Below the pieces are notes generated by a model. It was not told where the DNA came from, searched no databases, and saw only the letters and a list, made by a program, of their open reading frames with translations. A program made the position numbers and the translations under genes. Shown piece by piece: positions 44,800 through 55,908 of a stretch of 64,000 bases of DNA (the stretch's first letter is position 1; each line of letters begins with the position of its first letter). Source of the stretch: Prosapia bicincta (lineage: Eukaryota > Arthropoda > Insecta > Hemiptera > Cercopidae); NCBI GenBank assembly GCA_036971475.1, contig JBAIZL010000003.1, positions 108,819,070-108,883,069 of the forward strand. The letters are read 5' to 3'.

Positions 44800-46470
44800 A
44801 ATACAAACACAAATAAACCTATATCACAAGGCAGTGCAATCCATTATTTCGCACGTTGATTTAAGAACGGCCCACACTATTACCAGCTATTTTAGTTTAA
44901 CCACATATTCTTATAAAATGTCATTAAATTCGCTAAACTCCTTCAACAATAAATGTAGGGTAATTATTCACAGCTGCGTAAAACTGCTCCGAAACTGTTG
45001 GAATTTATTGCTTAGATTATAGAAATGGATGGCCGAAATTTTCTATTAAAAAATACACAATTTAAACTTTGCTAAGATCTAAATCAATGTATTACCAATG
45101 GCAACACCAGGCTACAAAATTACTTTTGATTACATAGACTACATAAGGTAAATGCTGGCTTTAAGTGCTAAAAAAACAGAATAATATAATAAGTTAATAT
45201 AAAAAAAACACTCAACAAATACATTAGCTTTCTTGTAGCACCACTATAGCTTATAATCTATTTATAAGTAATATTATAAAAACAACAGGATATAAATCTC
45301 TATACATTCATGTTTCGGGAAAACTACAAGTTGTCTTCTAGGTCAGTAAGATTTAATCCATGTCTGGAGTTTTATTATTATTTTTTTTTTTACGCACGCT
45401 TTTCCCCCTATAACACAATAGCTCTAGGCTCTAGGCTACGCCATGGAAACCCCATGTTTGCTGAGGTAAACATAATGCACTTGCCTCAGGATTAGTGGCG
45501 ATTGGTGTTAGTGCGCTGTGGCGATTAACCTTATATTTTTTGAACATAGATATGCCCAAGATGTTGTATTCGTTTCAAAGTTTCCGTGAATACATTGTCA
45601 AGAGATACAAGCCTTTGTTGCACCAAAGGTGAGGCGTGTTGGATATAGAATCTAAAAAAGTCATTGTGTTGAATCAAAAACTTTGTAAAGGCGCCTTACC
45701 TGAAACAGTTTGTTAATAGACGCCGTAGAAGTAACTTAAGAATGTAGTTGCGTTTTATTTATCTGTCAAAAATCTCTCATTCTCAGCAAATTGGCAATGG
45801 AGCCCAATGGGTCTGTGGCCTCTCTTCATGCTACCCAGCATCCTCCAAACCACGTGCAGGTAGTAGCCATGTATTGTCGTGGAACCGGGGCAAGGGTGAC
45901 AAAATTGTACCCGCAGTAAGAGTTACACCGAATATGCCCGCCATATCCAATATTTATTGAATCACAAGATCGTTAGTGCAAAGGCCTGCTAATGGGGACT
46001 CGTCAAAGCGTCTCCGGGACTCCTGTATATATTATATTGTCAAAATTATTATGTTCAGAGAAGGTCAGGTGACATCGGCCATGTTAGTTTTTACCGTTAT
46101 AACGTTTTATTTATGAACTTAGAGTATCTTATGACTTATTTGCTACTCTAACCTTTATACCTTTACATAACTACCATTTAATATTTTTGTTTCAAAAATG
46201 TTACGTATAAATTTATATTTAAAATATGTTAAAAACTTCTATTTAGCACAACATGACTGTGTGATACCTTCCTCCATAATCTGTAATACCAAAAATGCAA
46301 AGGTTTTCAAATTTGCGAAAAATAAATATTTCCTTTTTTTCCAACACTGAACACACAAGTTGCCAAAAATGCAGATGACACCACGTTATCCGCTCAGCCA
46401 TGAGGACCACATCTAATACACTCAAGTTTCCAGGACCACCTTACAGTCCTAGAATCATGGCTGAGCTACT
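44800..46470. other. No recognisable gene
   Basis: Several 60-80 codon frames (44,780; 45,310; 45,748 plus; 46,243 minus) resemble no known domain and have no second copy. The patch 45,780-45,930 is more GC-rich ('ccacgtgcaggtagtagcc') and could be a gene or repeat fragment. Nothing firmer can be said. Confidence 0.3.
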
Positions 46471-47115
46471 AGATAGTTAGGGTGAATGTGGCCAAGTGCC
46501 AGGCTATGCTTCTCACCAAACGTAAAACACACAAACTCAACACACCAATAAAAGTATTATGCGAGGACTTTCACTGGGGGAACCAGGTCAAATCTTTGGG
46601 ACACATACTCGACAGAGGCCTGACTTGGGACCCTCACATTACCAACACGTTAAAGAGAGCAAAAATTATAATAACACAGCTGTATCTTATGCTTAACAGA
46701 ACAAGCCCACTTTCACTACGTGCGGCTACTACTATATACGTATCTATGTTGCGCAGCATACTCACGTACGCTTCACCCGTCTGGGGCTATGCAGGCAACT
46801 CATGCACACGCAGACTCCAGTTATTCCAAAACAATCACGAAGACCCCTAGATGTACAAGATTAACACTGCTTCTTACTGACTTGAAAAAGCCTATCATCA
46901 AATAACACCTCCGACACTTAGCAACAAGGCTCTACAAACAGGCTCATGTACATCCAACTTCCACACTCATTTCCTCACTGGGTAGATATACACCTACCCC
47001 AACCACAACACACACAGACGGCTGCTGTCCATATTTCCCGCTTATCCCTAACCATAATACAAAAAAAAAAACAGATTCTGCTTCACAGTTATGTTCCAGC
47101 TGACTTACAAAAATA
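46470..47115 (+). pseudogene. Jockey-like LINE relic, 3' part
   Basis: A 122-codon frame (46,482-46,850) covers the RT thumb and connection: KCQAMLLTKRK, VKSLGHILDRGLTWDPHI (family Y-L-G-V-x-L-D-x-x-L-T-W), LYLMLNRTSPLSLR, and ILTYASPVWGYA. The tail LRHLATRLYKQAHVH is in another frame after a frameshift near 46,850. The 3' end resembles the relic at 39.4-39.6 kb. It is 5'-truncated, as is common for LINE insertions. Confidence 0.75.
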
Positions 47116-47149
47116 TTAAAAAAACAATAAATTACGTGCAAAAAATGTA

Positions 47150-47925
47150 AATAACTAGATTAAATTTTGTAAAACTATTGGCACCACCTCGTTTTACTTT
47201 AAATTTAAACTAGTAATCTACGTGTTGCACAAAAATGATTTGTTTAAACGTTTTACAGGTGCTACATACTCACAGTTTCCTGTCACGAATAAAATGCTCT
47301 GTTTTACCATGTCTTGCCCTGAGAGCTTTGTTTCAGCTACACCCAGAGCGGGCTGACACTTTTACCGTGGAGTTGTTCATGTTGTTTAATATTTTCTCAT
47401 GCTTACGTAGTATTTACAGTTGCAGTCAGAGTTGTATCTTGACAACATTCGACCAAGATGTAGTGGCTAGGGCAGTCACTATCTACGTGAACATTTTATT
47501 CTAACTTGGCACAGCTGCGCAGAAAGTAGATTCTAAGCAATCCTTAGAGACGCTTAAAATAAACTAATTTTACAACTCCTGACAATGAGTAATTTAAGTC
47601 GTTATAAAATTAGCTTTAAATAGTAGAGGCAACGTTATATCTAATTTACTTCACCTAAATTGCTAAAGCATTATACCTGACGATGTACAAAGTCAACGAA
47701 AACACGAAACCTAATTCCAAGGTTCCACGAATTTGCAAAAATTGTAACACACAAACTCTATACACTGGAGGTTTTCATAATCATTTTATAAGGATAGGTC
47801 TACTTGTAGCACAAACCAGGTAAAATGTAGGCTATTACGCTCTTTAGGCGAACCCTAAAATATATAATTATATCATAACTACATATATTAAGCAAATCGA
47901 CTACACCACGTATTCCATGCTTAGG
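47150..47925. other. No recognisable gene
   Basis: A 89-codon frame at 47,235-47,504 and a GC-balanced stretch at 47,270-47,520 have no recognisable domain. No second copy exists in the window. Confidence 0.3.
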
Positions 47926-47929
47926 AACG

Positions 47930-48190
47930 GCAGTGAAAATATCCTCAAGCAGTTAATATTGATTTAAATGTGTTTTACTTTTCCCAGATATTCTAGATCC
48001 CCCATTCCATGATGGGTTATATAGGCTAGGTGTTAGATCCCACAGGAGAGCCTACAAATTGTTTGTAAAGTCCATTGTTAACTGAAAGTAAGCATTATTA
48101 GGTAAAATTATAACTAATTCCAGAAAGCCTGCTTCATTAAACTAAGTGAGTTCTCCTATTAAATACCTAAGCTTTAAACTATTAGTTGCC
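47930..48190 (-). pseudogene. Penelope-like reverse transcriptase fragment, copy 3
   Basis: The same minus-strand RT fragment as at 15.4 and 40.3 kb, truncated after about 48,190 within the LFT motif-A side. The motif-B text GGCTCTCCTGTGGGATCTAA is kept. Confidence 0.55.
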
Positions 48191-48464
48191 ACGTTTTGGA
48201 CAATGTAATTAGTAAAAGAAACCAAATACTACACGGTTTTAAACTTTACACTGCATCTTAGAATGTGCACCTGCAAAAATGCAAATGCATCTATAGAAGT
48301 GTCAAAGTATGCGTACGGGCAAATAGAAGGGGCACTGCTTATTAAACAATCTATTTAAGATGTTTTTGTCCTTTAAATAAAAACTATTACAGGTATTCAA
48401 ACTGTAAATAGAGAGGAATAAAAAGGTAAAAATACAGGCATAACAATGTGGACAAATATGATTA

Positions 48465-48660
48465 CAGTTGCGCCTTCATATCCGCGGGTAATAGGCTCCA
48501 AAATTACCGCGGAAACGTGGAACCGCGGATAATAAGGGCGAGGTGTGTTAAATACTATACCTACAGACAATTACAGTATACAGTAGTACATGTACATAGA
48601 TATGGGAATTGCATAAGTACACTATATACTGTATAATTTGTAAAATGTTACAGTACAGTA
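48465..48660. mobile_element. Tigger/pogo-like DNA transposon fragment
   Basis: It begins TACAGTTGCGCCTTCATATC, then CCGCGG at three spacings (48,482, 48,508, 48,523), and ATACTATACC. This is the terminal pattern of Tigger-type elements (C-A-G-T...A-T-C-C-G-C-G-G). A TA target dinucleotide precedes CAG. The internal region and right end are not recognised. Confidence 0.55.
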
Positions 48661-48829
48661 CAAAAGTATTGTTAGTACAGAAGGGCAGCTGACAGAAAAC
48701 CCTTAATGATATTTCCTTCTAAAATAATATTTATGGGCCCTGGATAATACACAAAAGATTCGGTCAAAATTATTTTTAATTTTGTCCTATTTTTTTAGTT
48801 TCTTTTTTAATCTCAACAGTGAATTTATT

Positions 48830-51640
48830 TTTTCAAAACAGATTAAGTTAAGCATGAATATAATTCATTTCAACCCCTTATATTTAAAGTACATAAACAT
48901 TATTTGAAACATTTCATTTAAGTTGCCTGACATTTCTTCACGACCCTAAATTTTGTTTATTTCTAACTGGCTTTGTATATATTCGATTTATAACTGATTT
49001 AACAACTGCCCTAATTCCTATCAAACAACTAACCATTTAATTTTTAAATTACAAGAAAATAATTAGATACAAATTTTCTATAACCACATTTATTTCTAAA
49101 TCAAAAACCCTCTAGACATAATAATTATTTATATAAACAAATTTCCATCAGTTCAGTTCCCTAGAAGTAGCACAATTATATATGTTAAGATTCCTCTTGT
49201 ATTCCTGACATTTTTTGTAAAAAATCCTTTATTTATTTACTTCTTAATTTGCAACATTTTACAAACATGTTTACTTGTTTTAATTTGTGTACTCATTTAA
49301 AATAAATTATCTTTATTTAAGGTTGAAGTGATTATTTCAAATTTTGACTATTTCTAAACGTTTCTTTACATCTGACTAGTTTAATACCGCTATCTTGGTT
49401 TTATGACGTAAACCAGTATGGCCTCGTATTTGTCTCAGGGTTTATTCGTTCTAACAAGATAAATCCACTAATCTCAAAAACATATTTTCATGAAAATTTA
49501 CGTCAAAAGAAATTTCTTTATTTTCCATTTTAACCTCAAATTATTAAACTTTATAATTATTTGAAAGAAATAAGAAAGCTCTAACCTTGTATAACTCCAG
49601 CTGGTTTCATCATCCTTGTAAATCTTGTTACTAGTTTGGTGCAGACCTCCCAGGTTTGGTTTGGCTGATCTACTTTGTGATCCGATTGAGTCTTACCTCT
49701 GTATTATTTTGAGATGGTTATCGCTCTTCTGCCTCCATTATTTTTTCACTGGTTTACGAGTTACCGCAAATTTAGTTTTTAAAATTCAAATGTTCTTATT
49801 CATAACAAGTTAATAATTTCACTGTCTTTATAATTTTTCTACTTATGTCTGTTTATTCCCGACTTTGGGCCTAAATTTAAGAATTTGGATTTCTTTAGAA
49901 TTTTCATGACGCGACAATTTAAAAATTTTAAATTTAATCTTAATAACTTGAGAGTTAGTCACGGCTCTGATTCTATATTCGAAATACAAATTTCACTGCC
50001 TTTTTTACTGACTTCAATACTTAGAAAACCCAACACAATTTCATGTTAAAAAGTCCACATTTAGAGAGTAAAATCGCTAAAAGGGTTGGGCAACTCACAT
50101 ATTAGGCTACCAGGCTAACACTATAAACGAACCTAGGCCTAATGATTCCTCTACACTTTAATTTAAAAAGCACAGCGAGTTCGAAACGACTGTCCGGGTT
50201 AACATCTCATACGACGCTAAAAACTGCCTTCGTTGTCTTCTGGTTCCCTCTCTGGCTACTCCTCGTCTGGTGGTGAGACTTCCTCCAATAATATTCCTGG
50301 TATTTTCAAATGCCAATGGTCTTCCTAGCTGCATTTTCACTTCCTTTCAATGTTTGTATTCTACTTCTCTTCAGAATTACAAAATTGTCCCTTCAGAATG
50401 GTTTTTCTTTACACATTCTAGTTATTAGGTATTTGAATAATGCCATGATATCTCTAGTTAAATCCTGTTTCTTATAAAGATAAAAATTGTATTTTTAAAC
50501 TTAAATTTATGTATATATACTTAGAATAATGAATTAGATTTAAAAAAGTCAACACAGCAATAATACAAAACGACAAAGTTATATTTCTTGATACAAAAAC
50601 GTTGACGTGTTCTATTGGCGATTCTTTTCGCATTTTAAGGCTCTGCTTCATTTACTTTGATTGAAATGTTTGCTGTAATTTTGAACTTATGGTTTGATGT
50701 TTTACTGATTTTTCTTGCCTGGTCGGCCCTTTTTTACTGGTCGGCTCTACTTTTATTCACTAAAATTTTGTTTCACTGTTTCTTCGTCCGTCTTCTTCCG
50801 CACATCCCGGGAGGAAATCTTTCTGTCAATGTTTTACATCACGTAAGAATTTATGGAAGGTTAGTCTTTGACTGATGTTAAACTTCAGTAACTACAGTTC
50901 TGTTGTACTTAAGTTTGTTAAAATCTTTCGTTATTGTTTGCTACAAACCCATTTTGCAAACGGCGTAGTACCGTTCCCCGGGATGTACGTGTGCGGTGCA
51001 CGGACGCGGGTTGGTTACATCCCATAAATTTTGATGATAAGGTCGAAAGGGTGCCGATTCTAGGCCGGCGTCAAAGCAAGAAGAATTTCGATGACTCTGG
51101 TGGCAGCTAAATCAGAATAAACAAATTTATTGTAACTTCGTGTCGTTTAATTTATGTAAATTATTTATTTGTTTTTTAAAATCTAAATTGTATGGAACTA
51201 AAATGCATCACACTTGATAAATTTTACGAGCACACCACTATTTCATACTTTTAGTGGAATTTAAGTTTTACGTACAATGATTTTTCCATAGCTACATCAT
51301 CGCCCAGACCGAAGTACACTAGGTTATACAGTTGCGCTGATTCCGATTCTCGATTCCAGGAGTCGTTTGATTGTAATGGCATCTAGTGATAGTCGATAAT
51401 CGATTCTTCATTGATTAAAGTGCCGATTTCGATTCCCTTTTTTTCAACTGTTAAAATTCTGGAACGGCGTAATTTATTGTAGAATAACTAATCACCAACT
51501 ATGTCTTATTTGTGTATTAGTTGCTTTGAAGGAATTAAACGACTAAAGTAAATGGGGATTTGAGATAACGAAAATATTATTATTATTTGTAACGCAACAA
51601 CAAAGACGATCACAAGAACTCATGGTCTGTTTATTTGTCA
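48830..51640. repeat. 2.8-kb paralogous block, copy 2
   Basis: Near-complete copy of 17,565-20,400 with small indels, for example about 60 bases missing near 50,285 relative to 18,990. Frames are not conserved between copies. Confidence 0.8.
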
Positions 51641-51659
51641 CTTTTATCCGATATATTTG

Positions 51660-51973
51660 TAACGCAAAACTAAAAACTAGTCTAGAGGTCACGATACTGA
51701 CGTTTCGGGGCTGGGGGGGGGGGGTGGAAATTATATGACATACGGCCCAGATCTGACATAGTTTGAGAAGCCCTCAAATGGTTTATTGTATTATTAGTAC
51801 ATCATATCCGGATTGCTTTACTTTGAAATAGCCAAGAACCTTTCTTTCTTACTACGCCAATGAAGTAGGACATCCTGTAGCGGCTTCTACGAAGTATGAA
51901 ACGCCACTAGAAAATAAACAGCCCGCAAGTATATTTACTTCTGAGGAAAGTTCTGCACTATTTACCTCTAAAG
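51660..51973. repeat. Block segment paralogous to 5.48-5.78 kb
   Basis: Includes 'tagtctagaggtcacgatactg', an 11-G run at 51,713-51,723, and 'actacgccaatgaag' as in block 1. Here block 3 is closer to block 1 than to block 2, which has lost part of this. Confidence 0.65.
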
Positions 51974-52630
51974 CAGTGGTTCCGAACCCTAGGGGTCCGC
52001 GAGCAATGCCTTAGGGGTTCGAGAGATGTCACTGAAATAGAAATATATTTTTATATAACACGTTCGCTGAGACTGTATCCGTAACAACGGTTTTCATGAA
52101 AAATAAATATAGGAACCGGCGTGATATGCAGTATGACGTCAGAGTAAAAGTGACAAGTACGGAGCCTAATATTTCTCCAAAATCATGAACACAAAGGACA
52201 GATTCAACTCATCTCACTACAATTGTTGCTAAGTTGTGAGAATATGTAATTGCATTTTATAACAATTTTGAATAAATAATATTATTATTATACTTATTAT
52301 ATTTTTTCTCTGTTTATCGCGAAAAAACAAACTTGTGTTACTTTTTTTTATTTCATTAACTCCTTGTTCTAAAAAAATAATAATGTAAAGAGGATTAAAA
52401 ACATTCCGCCTGGATCTACGAATTGTAACACGTGATAGTTTTATATTATGTATCTAAAAATAAAAATAAAGGACTTCTTGAATGTACTTGTAATAAACTT
52501 GTGGTAGCGTCAAATTTTGCGTGTAATCTACAATTTAAGTCTAAGAATTTGAGGGGTGCTTGTCAATGTAGCGATCTATGTAGGGGTCCTAGAAAACATT
52601 TTGTGGCGAAGCACTTCATAAACGATTATC
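51974..52630 (+). mobile_element. hAT relic with deleted centre
   Basis: The left end is CAGTGGTTCCGAACC, preceded by CTCTAAAG as in the 5,781 copy. The dimerisation-region text 'gcagtatgacgtcagagtaaaag' follows at once, so most of the transposase is deleted. The 3' part extends to 'gtggcgaagcacttc', with the right terminus decayed. Since 5,781 shares the left flank and deletion, it arose before duplication. Confidence 0.6.
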
Positions 52631-52699
52631 TTTTAGGTATTCTTGTTGAGCCAAAAATTAGACAACATTTTGCGTTTAGGTTTTGATATCTGCTACAAG

Positions 52700-53395
52700 T
52701 ATATATATATATGATTTTTTCCTATTTAAACGCTTATATTATATGCTTATTTAAACGCAAGAACGGGAAAAAGTATAGGTGTTTCACAATTTACAACATT
52801 TATAAGGTTTTGAAGAAGTTAAATTTATCAAAATTCTCCTTACGATATACATTGCAATGAAAAACAGCTGAGTCTGATTTGTAAACAAACATTTTACAAA
52901 ACTCATTTACAAAAAATATTGTTGATAAGGAAAATTTGTTATGAAAAACTTGAATTATATTAAATTTAATTTGTATAAAAAATAAAATTATACAAAAGTG
53001 TAAAATTTGTTTAGATATGAATATTAACATTTGCCCCTACATGCACCTAGTAAATGTTATTTTATCCTAATTTCTGCTTTTAACCATTTCCACAAAATGA
53101 ATTTCATATACTTGATTATTAGATTTTTTTCTAAATAGAGTAATATAAATGCAAGGTATATTAAACATTGACAATTTTTGTGAATAAGAAGTGCAGGATT
53201 ACCAGAGTTTAAGGGCGTATGTTACGTAGTAATGTGCATGGCTAGAGCTAGCTTTACTCCCTTAAGACACCTTTAGGCAACAAACCCTAACCGATACGCT
53301 CTAACGTACATGCAAGCATTTTCTGAAGAAGTAATTAGGTAACATTTTCAGTGTATAAATGTATTGATAAAGTAAAGCTTACTCAAGAAAACCTT
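52700..53395. other. AT-rich segment specific to block 3
   Basis: Relative to blocks 1 and 2 this is inserted sequence. A 76-codon minus-strand frame (52,800-53,030) is unsupported. No termini are found. Confidence 0.35.
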
Positions 53396-53399
53396 TCTC

Positions 53400-53963
53400 T
53401 TTATTCGGCGCAAGACTCCAGACTTTGTCGGATGACGGTAATTTATTAGATTTTATTGTTATTATTATTATTACTGAAAACATTCAATAAATCACTGACA
53501 TTACTGAAATTAGTTTTGCCTGTGACTGTACCCTCAGTGGAAACTAACACGTTCTCTAAACTTCAAGAATAAACTCTTCTTGACAAAATCCCTACAAATT
53601 GTCAGTAATGGGCAATGTTTTGTGACTTTATGGAAACATCGGACTTAGAACGTGCAGTGCAAAACGTTTACGTTGTGAAGGACGGTGGACTTACTTTAAG
53701 TAAGAAAAGAAACACACTACTTCAAATAAGAAAAGTAAACCCTATAAAATTAAACATCATCCAAATTTATTAACGAAATACAACGGATAAAATTCACTTA
53801 CACCGTCCACCTCTGCTATTAACTAAAATTTTACTTAGCATAAAATAATTTACAAAATAATTTATACTGATTTAGAAATCAAAACAAAGAGTTATTTTTA
53901 AATGACCGACATACAATTTATTGTATTGTTTTATTTTATTAAGTAATTTTGTACTTTGCTCAC
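53400..53963. repeat. Block segment paralogous to 6.11-6.67 kb
   Basis: Continues the block-3/block-1 match up to cassette C copy 3. No coding frame. Confidence 0.6.
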
Positions 53964-54076
53964 CTGAAATGACCCTGTTCTTCAAGAGATTTAGAAAAGG
54001 TTGTGTCGAAAGGGGTAATTTCGAAGATTGGTCGAGACAAAGAACATGTAAGCGGGTAGACATTCATTTCAGCATT
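53964..54076 (-). CDS. Exon-like cassette C, copy 3 (unknown gene)
   Basis: This 113-nt segment has the TATTCACAG acceptor and GTGAGC donor (53,958-53,963). The phase-0 frame begins NAEMNVYPLTCSLSRPIFEI, is open for 37 codons and exits in phase 2. It is closer to copy 2 than to copy 1, as expected from block relationships. The R1-clade LINE sits 80 bases upstream, in the intron between B (60.86 kb) and C, lengthening that intron by 4.9 kb. Confidence 0.5.
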
Positions 54077-54156
54077 CTGTGAATAGAATATAATAATTAA
54101 AAATAAATTTAAATGCGGATCAACAGCTTTTTAATGCACATCTATGTAATGGTTTT

Positions 54157-54165
54157 AAATGCTCG
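54157..54165. repeat. LINE target-site duplication, left
   Basis: AAATGCTCG, matched by AAATGCTTG after the poly(A) at 59,026-59,034. The uninterrupted target is visible at about 21,870 in the paralogous block. Confidence 0.7.
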
Positions 54166-54318
54166 AATAGACCCGTGGCAGTTACTTGTCTGCTATCGGG
54201 GGGCCTCCCCAGGTGGTGGATAGGGGAACGCTCGTTGTGCTTGCACTTCTTGTACTGGTGAAATAGCCAGGGTGAACCAAAACAAGATAGGGGAAGGAAC
54301 CCCGAAAATAAACCAAAT

Positions 54319-55908
54319 ATGAGTAGTGAGAAGGAGATATCTTTTACGGTGCAGGGAGTCGGATCCCCAGTACCGGCACAGGTGGAGGTGACTGAGCAGG
54401 CCACACCTGGGCCGTTAGCCCATGACTGCAATTCTTCGAAAAGGGTGGAATACTTGGCCCTGACGCAAGCTAAAAGTGCAGAAAAAGAAAGAGACCCGTT
54501 TAAGAAAAGCACGAGCACAATAAGGACTCCGCCTCTAACAAGAACCTTGGAGAGTAGTAAGGTAGCGGATCCATCTGATGATGTTCCTGAACGTGCTGTG
54601 GACGCCGAAGTGAGAACAGATTTGCAGAGCTTTATTTCAGAGGCCGAATCCTCCGAGGTCGAAAGGCTGAAATTACAGATCAGCGAGGCAGATAAGAGCG
54701 AGGAGAAGCAAATCAGAGCCATTAGCGCTATCCTACGTACTATAAGGGAATCTGTTGCAAAACAGAAAAATGTGAACATGGCTATCAAGAATGGACTTGT
54801 CAAACTAGAGGATGGTCTGGAGGTGCTTCGAGCCTGTAGAATTTCACGACAGAATGCAATCTGGACTCTAGCAGAGAGGGCATCTGTGTCTGTAGGAAGT
54901 AGCCCTGGTAGACGAAACCTACCTCCACGAAAGCGCCCAAGGGAGTCAACGATCAGCCAGGAGGCGATAGATACTAACATCCAGGAATCGGCAAAAACCG
55001 AGAAATGGAATATAGTGGCCAGTAAGAAGAAGGGCAAGGCAAAGAAAGTACCAGAGACGCAGCAGCGCGTGTTGACGCCTATCATACGACAGTGAGACAG
55101 CCGATTGTCCAATAAGGCGAAGAAAGAGGCAAGACCAAGAAGGAACGCCTTAGTTATTAAGGCTTCCGCTGGAAAGAGCTACGCGGAAATCCTACGTGCG
55201 ATAAGGAAAGATGTGCGGCCAGAAGACAGTGGTGCGGTGATTCGCGGCATCAGGATAACGAGGGAGAGTGGAGTTTTGCTGGAACTCAATAGTTGCAGTG
55301 ACCAGACAGCGCTCCAAACTACCATCGAAACGGCGATCGGAGAGAGCAGAGAGGTCCGTAGCTTGATCCCGAAGATGAGGCTGGAAATTCTGGACCTTGA
55401 TTCATACACTTCTGAAGAGGAGGTTAAAGAGGCCCTTGACTGGGAAGAGGTTGAAGGGGAGATAAAGGTCTCCATTCTTGGCCCTAACCGTAGAGAACAA
55501 TGTCTGGCAATTGTAGTGCTAGAAGAGGCACAGGGCATCAAAATCCTAAAGAAAGGCAAAGTTAAAATAGGATGAGTGTCTGCTAGAATCAGACGAAGAG
55601 TCGAGATTCGTCGTTGCTACAGATGTCTCTAATATGGTCACGTAAGAAGCGACTGCAAGGGTCCTGATAGAAGCGACACGTGCTGGAAGTGTGGACACAG
55701 AGACCACAAGGCGGCACAATGTAAGACAGAAGCTCGTTGTATCCTTTGTACTGAAAAAGGCTACAAGGATATCCAGCTAAACCATGTACCAGGATCGGGA
55801 TCCTGTAAAAATTTTCGAGAAGCTCTCGCTTTGAAAATGGGCAAGGGCAAACCTGCCCGAAGGTGCTGCAAGATAACCTCAACAGATGTCGGGCTGCTGA
55901 TGGATTGA
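54319..55908 (+). pseudogene. LINE ORF1 (gag-like), three in-frame stops
   Basis: A single frame holds throughout from the ATG at 54,319, interrupted only by TGA at 55,093, TGA at 55,573 and TAA at 55,630. Residues 90-200 are charged and partly helical. A middle domain (around SYAEILRAIRK, then RSLIPKMRLEILDLD) is typical of R1/I-group ORF1 proteins. The C-terminus has three CCHC-type knuckles starting CYRCL, CWKCGHRDHKAAQC and CILC. It would bind element RNA. A 330-codon frame on the opposite strand is a shadow. Confidence 0.85.

Noticed and set aside
54120..55112. 330-codon open frame on the minus strand
   Set aside because: It lies antisense to the R1-clade ORF1, whose zinc knuckles and domain order are clear on the plus strand. 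The long antisense frame follows from its codon composition.
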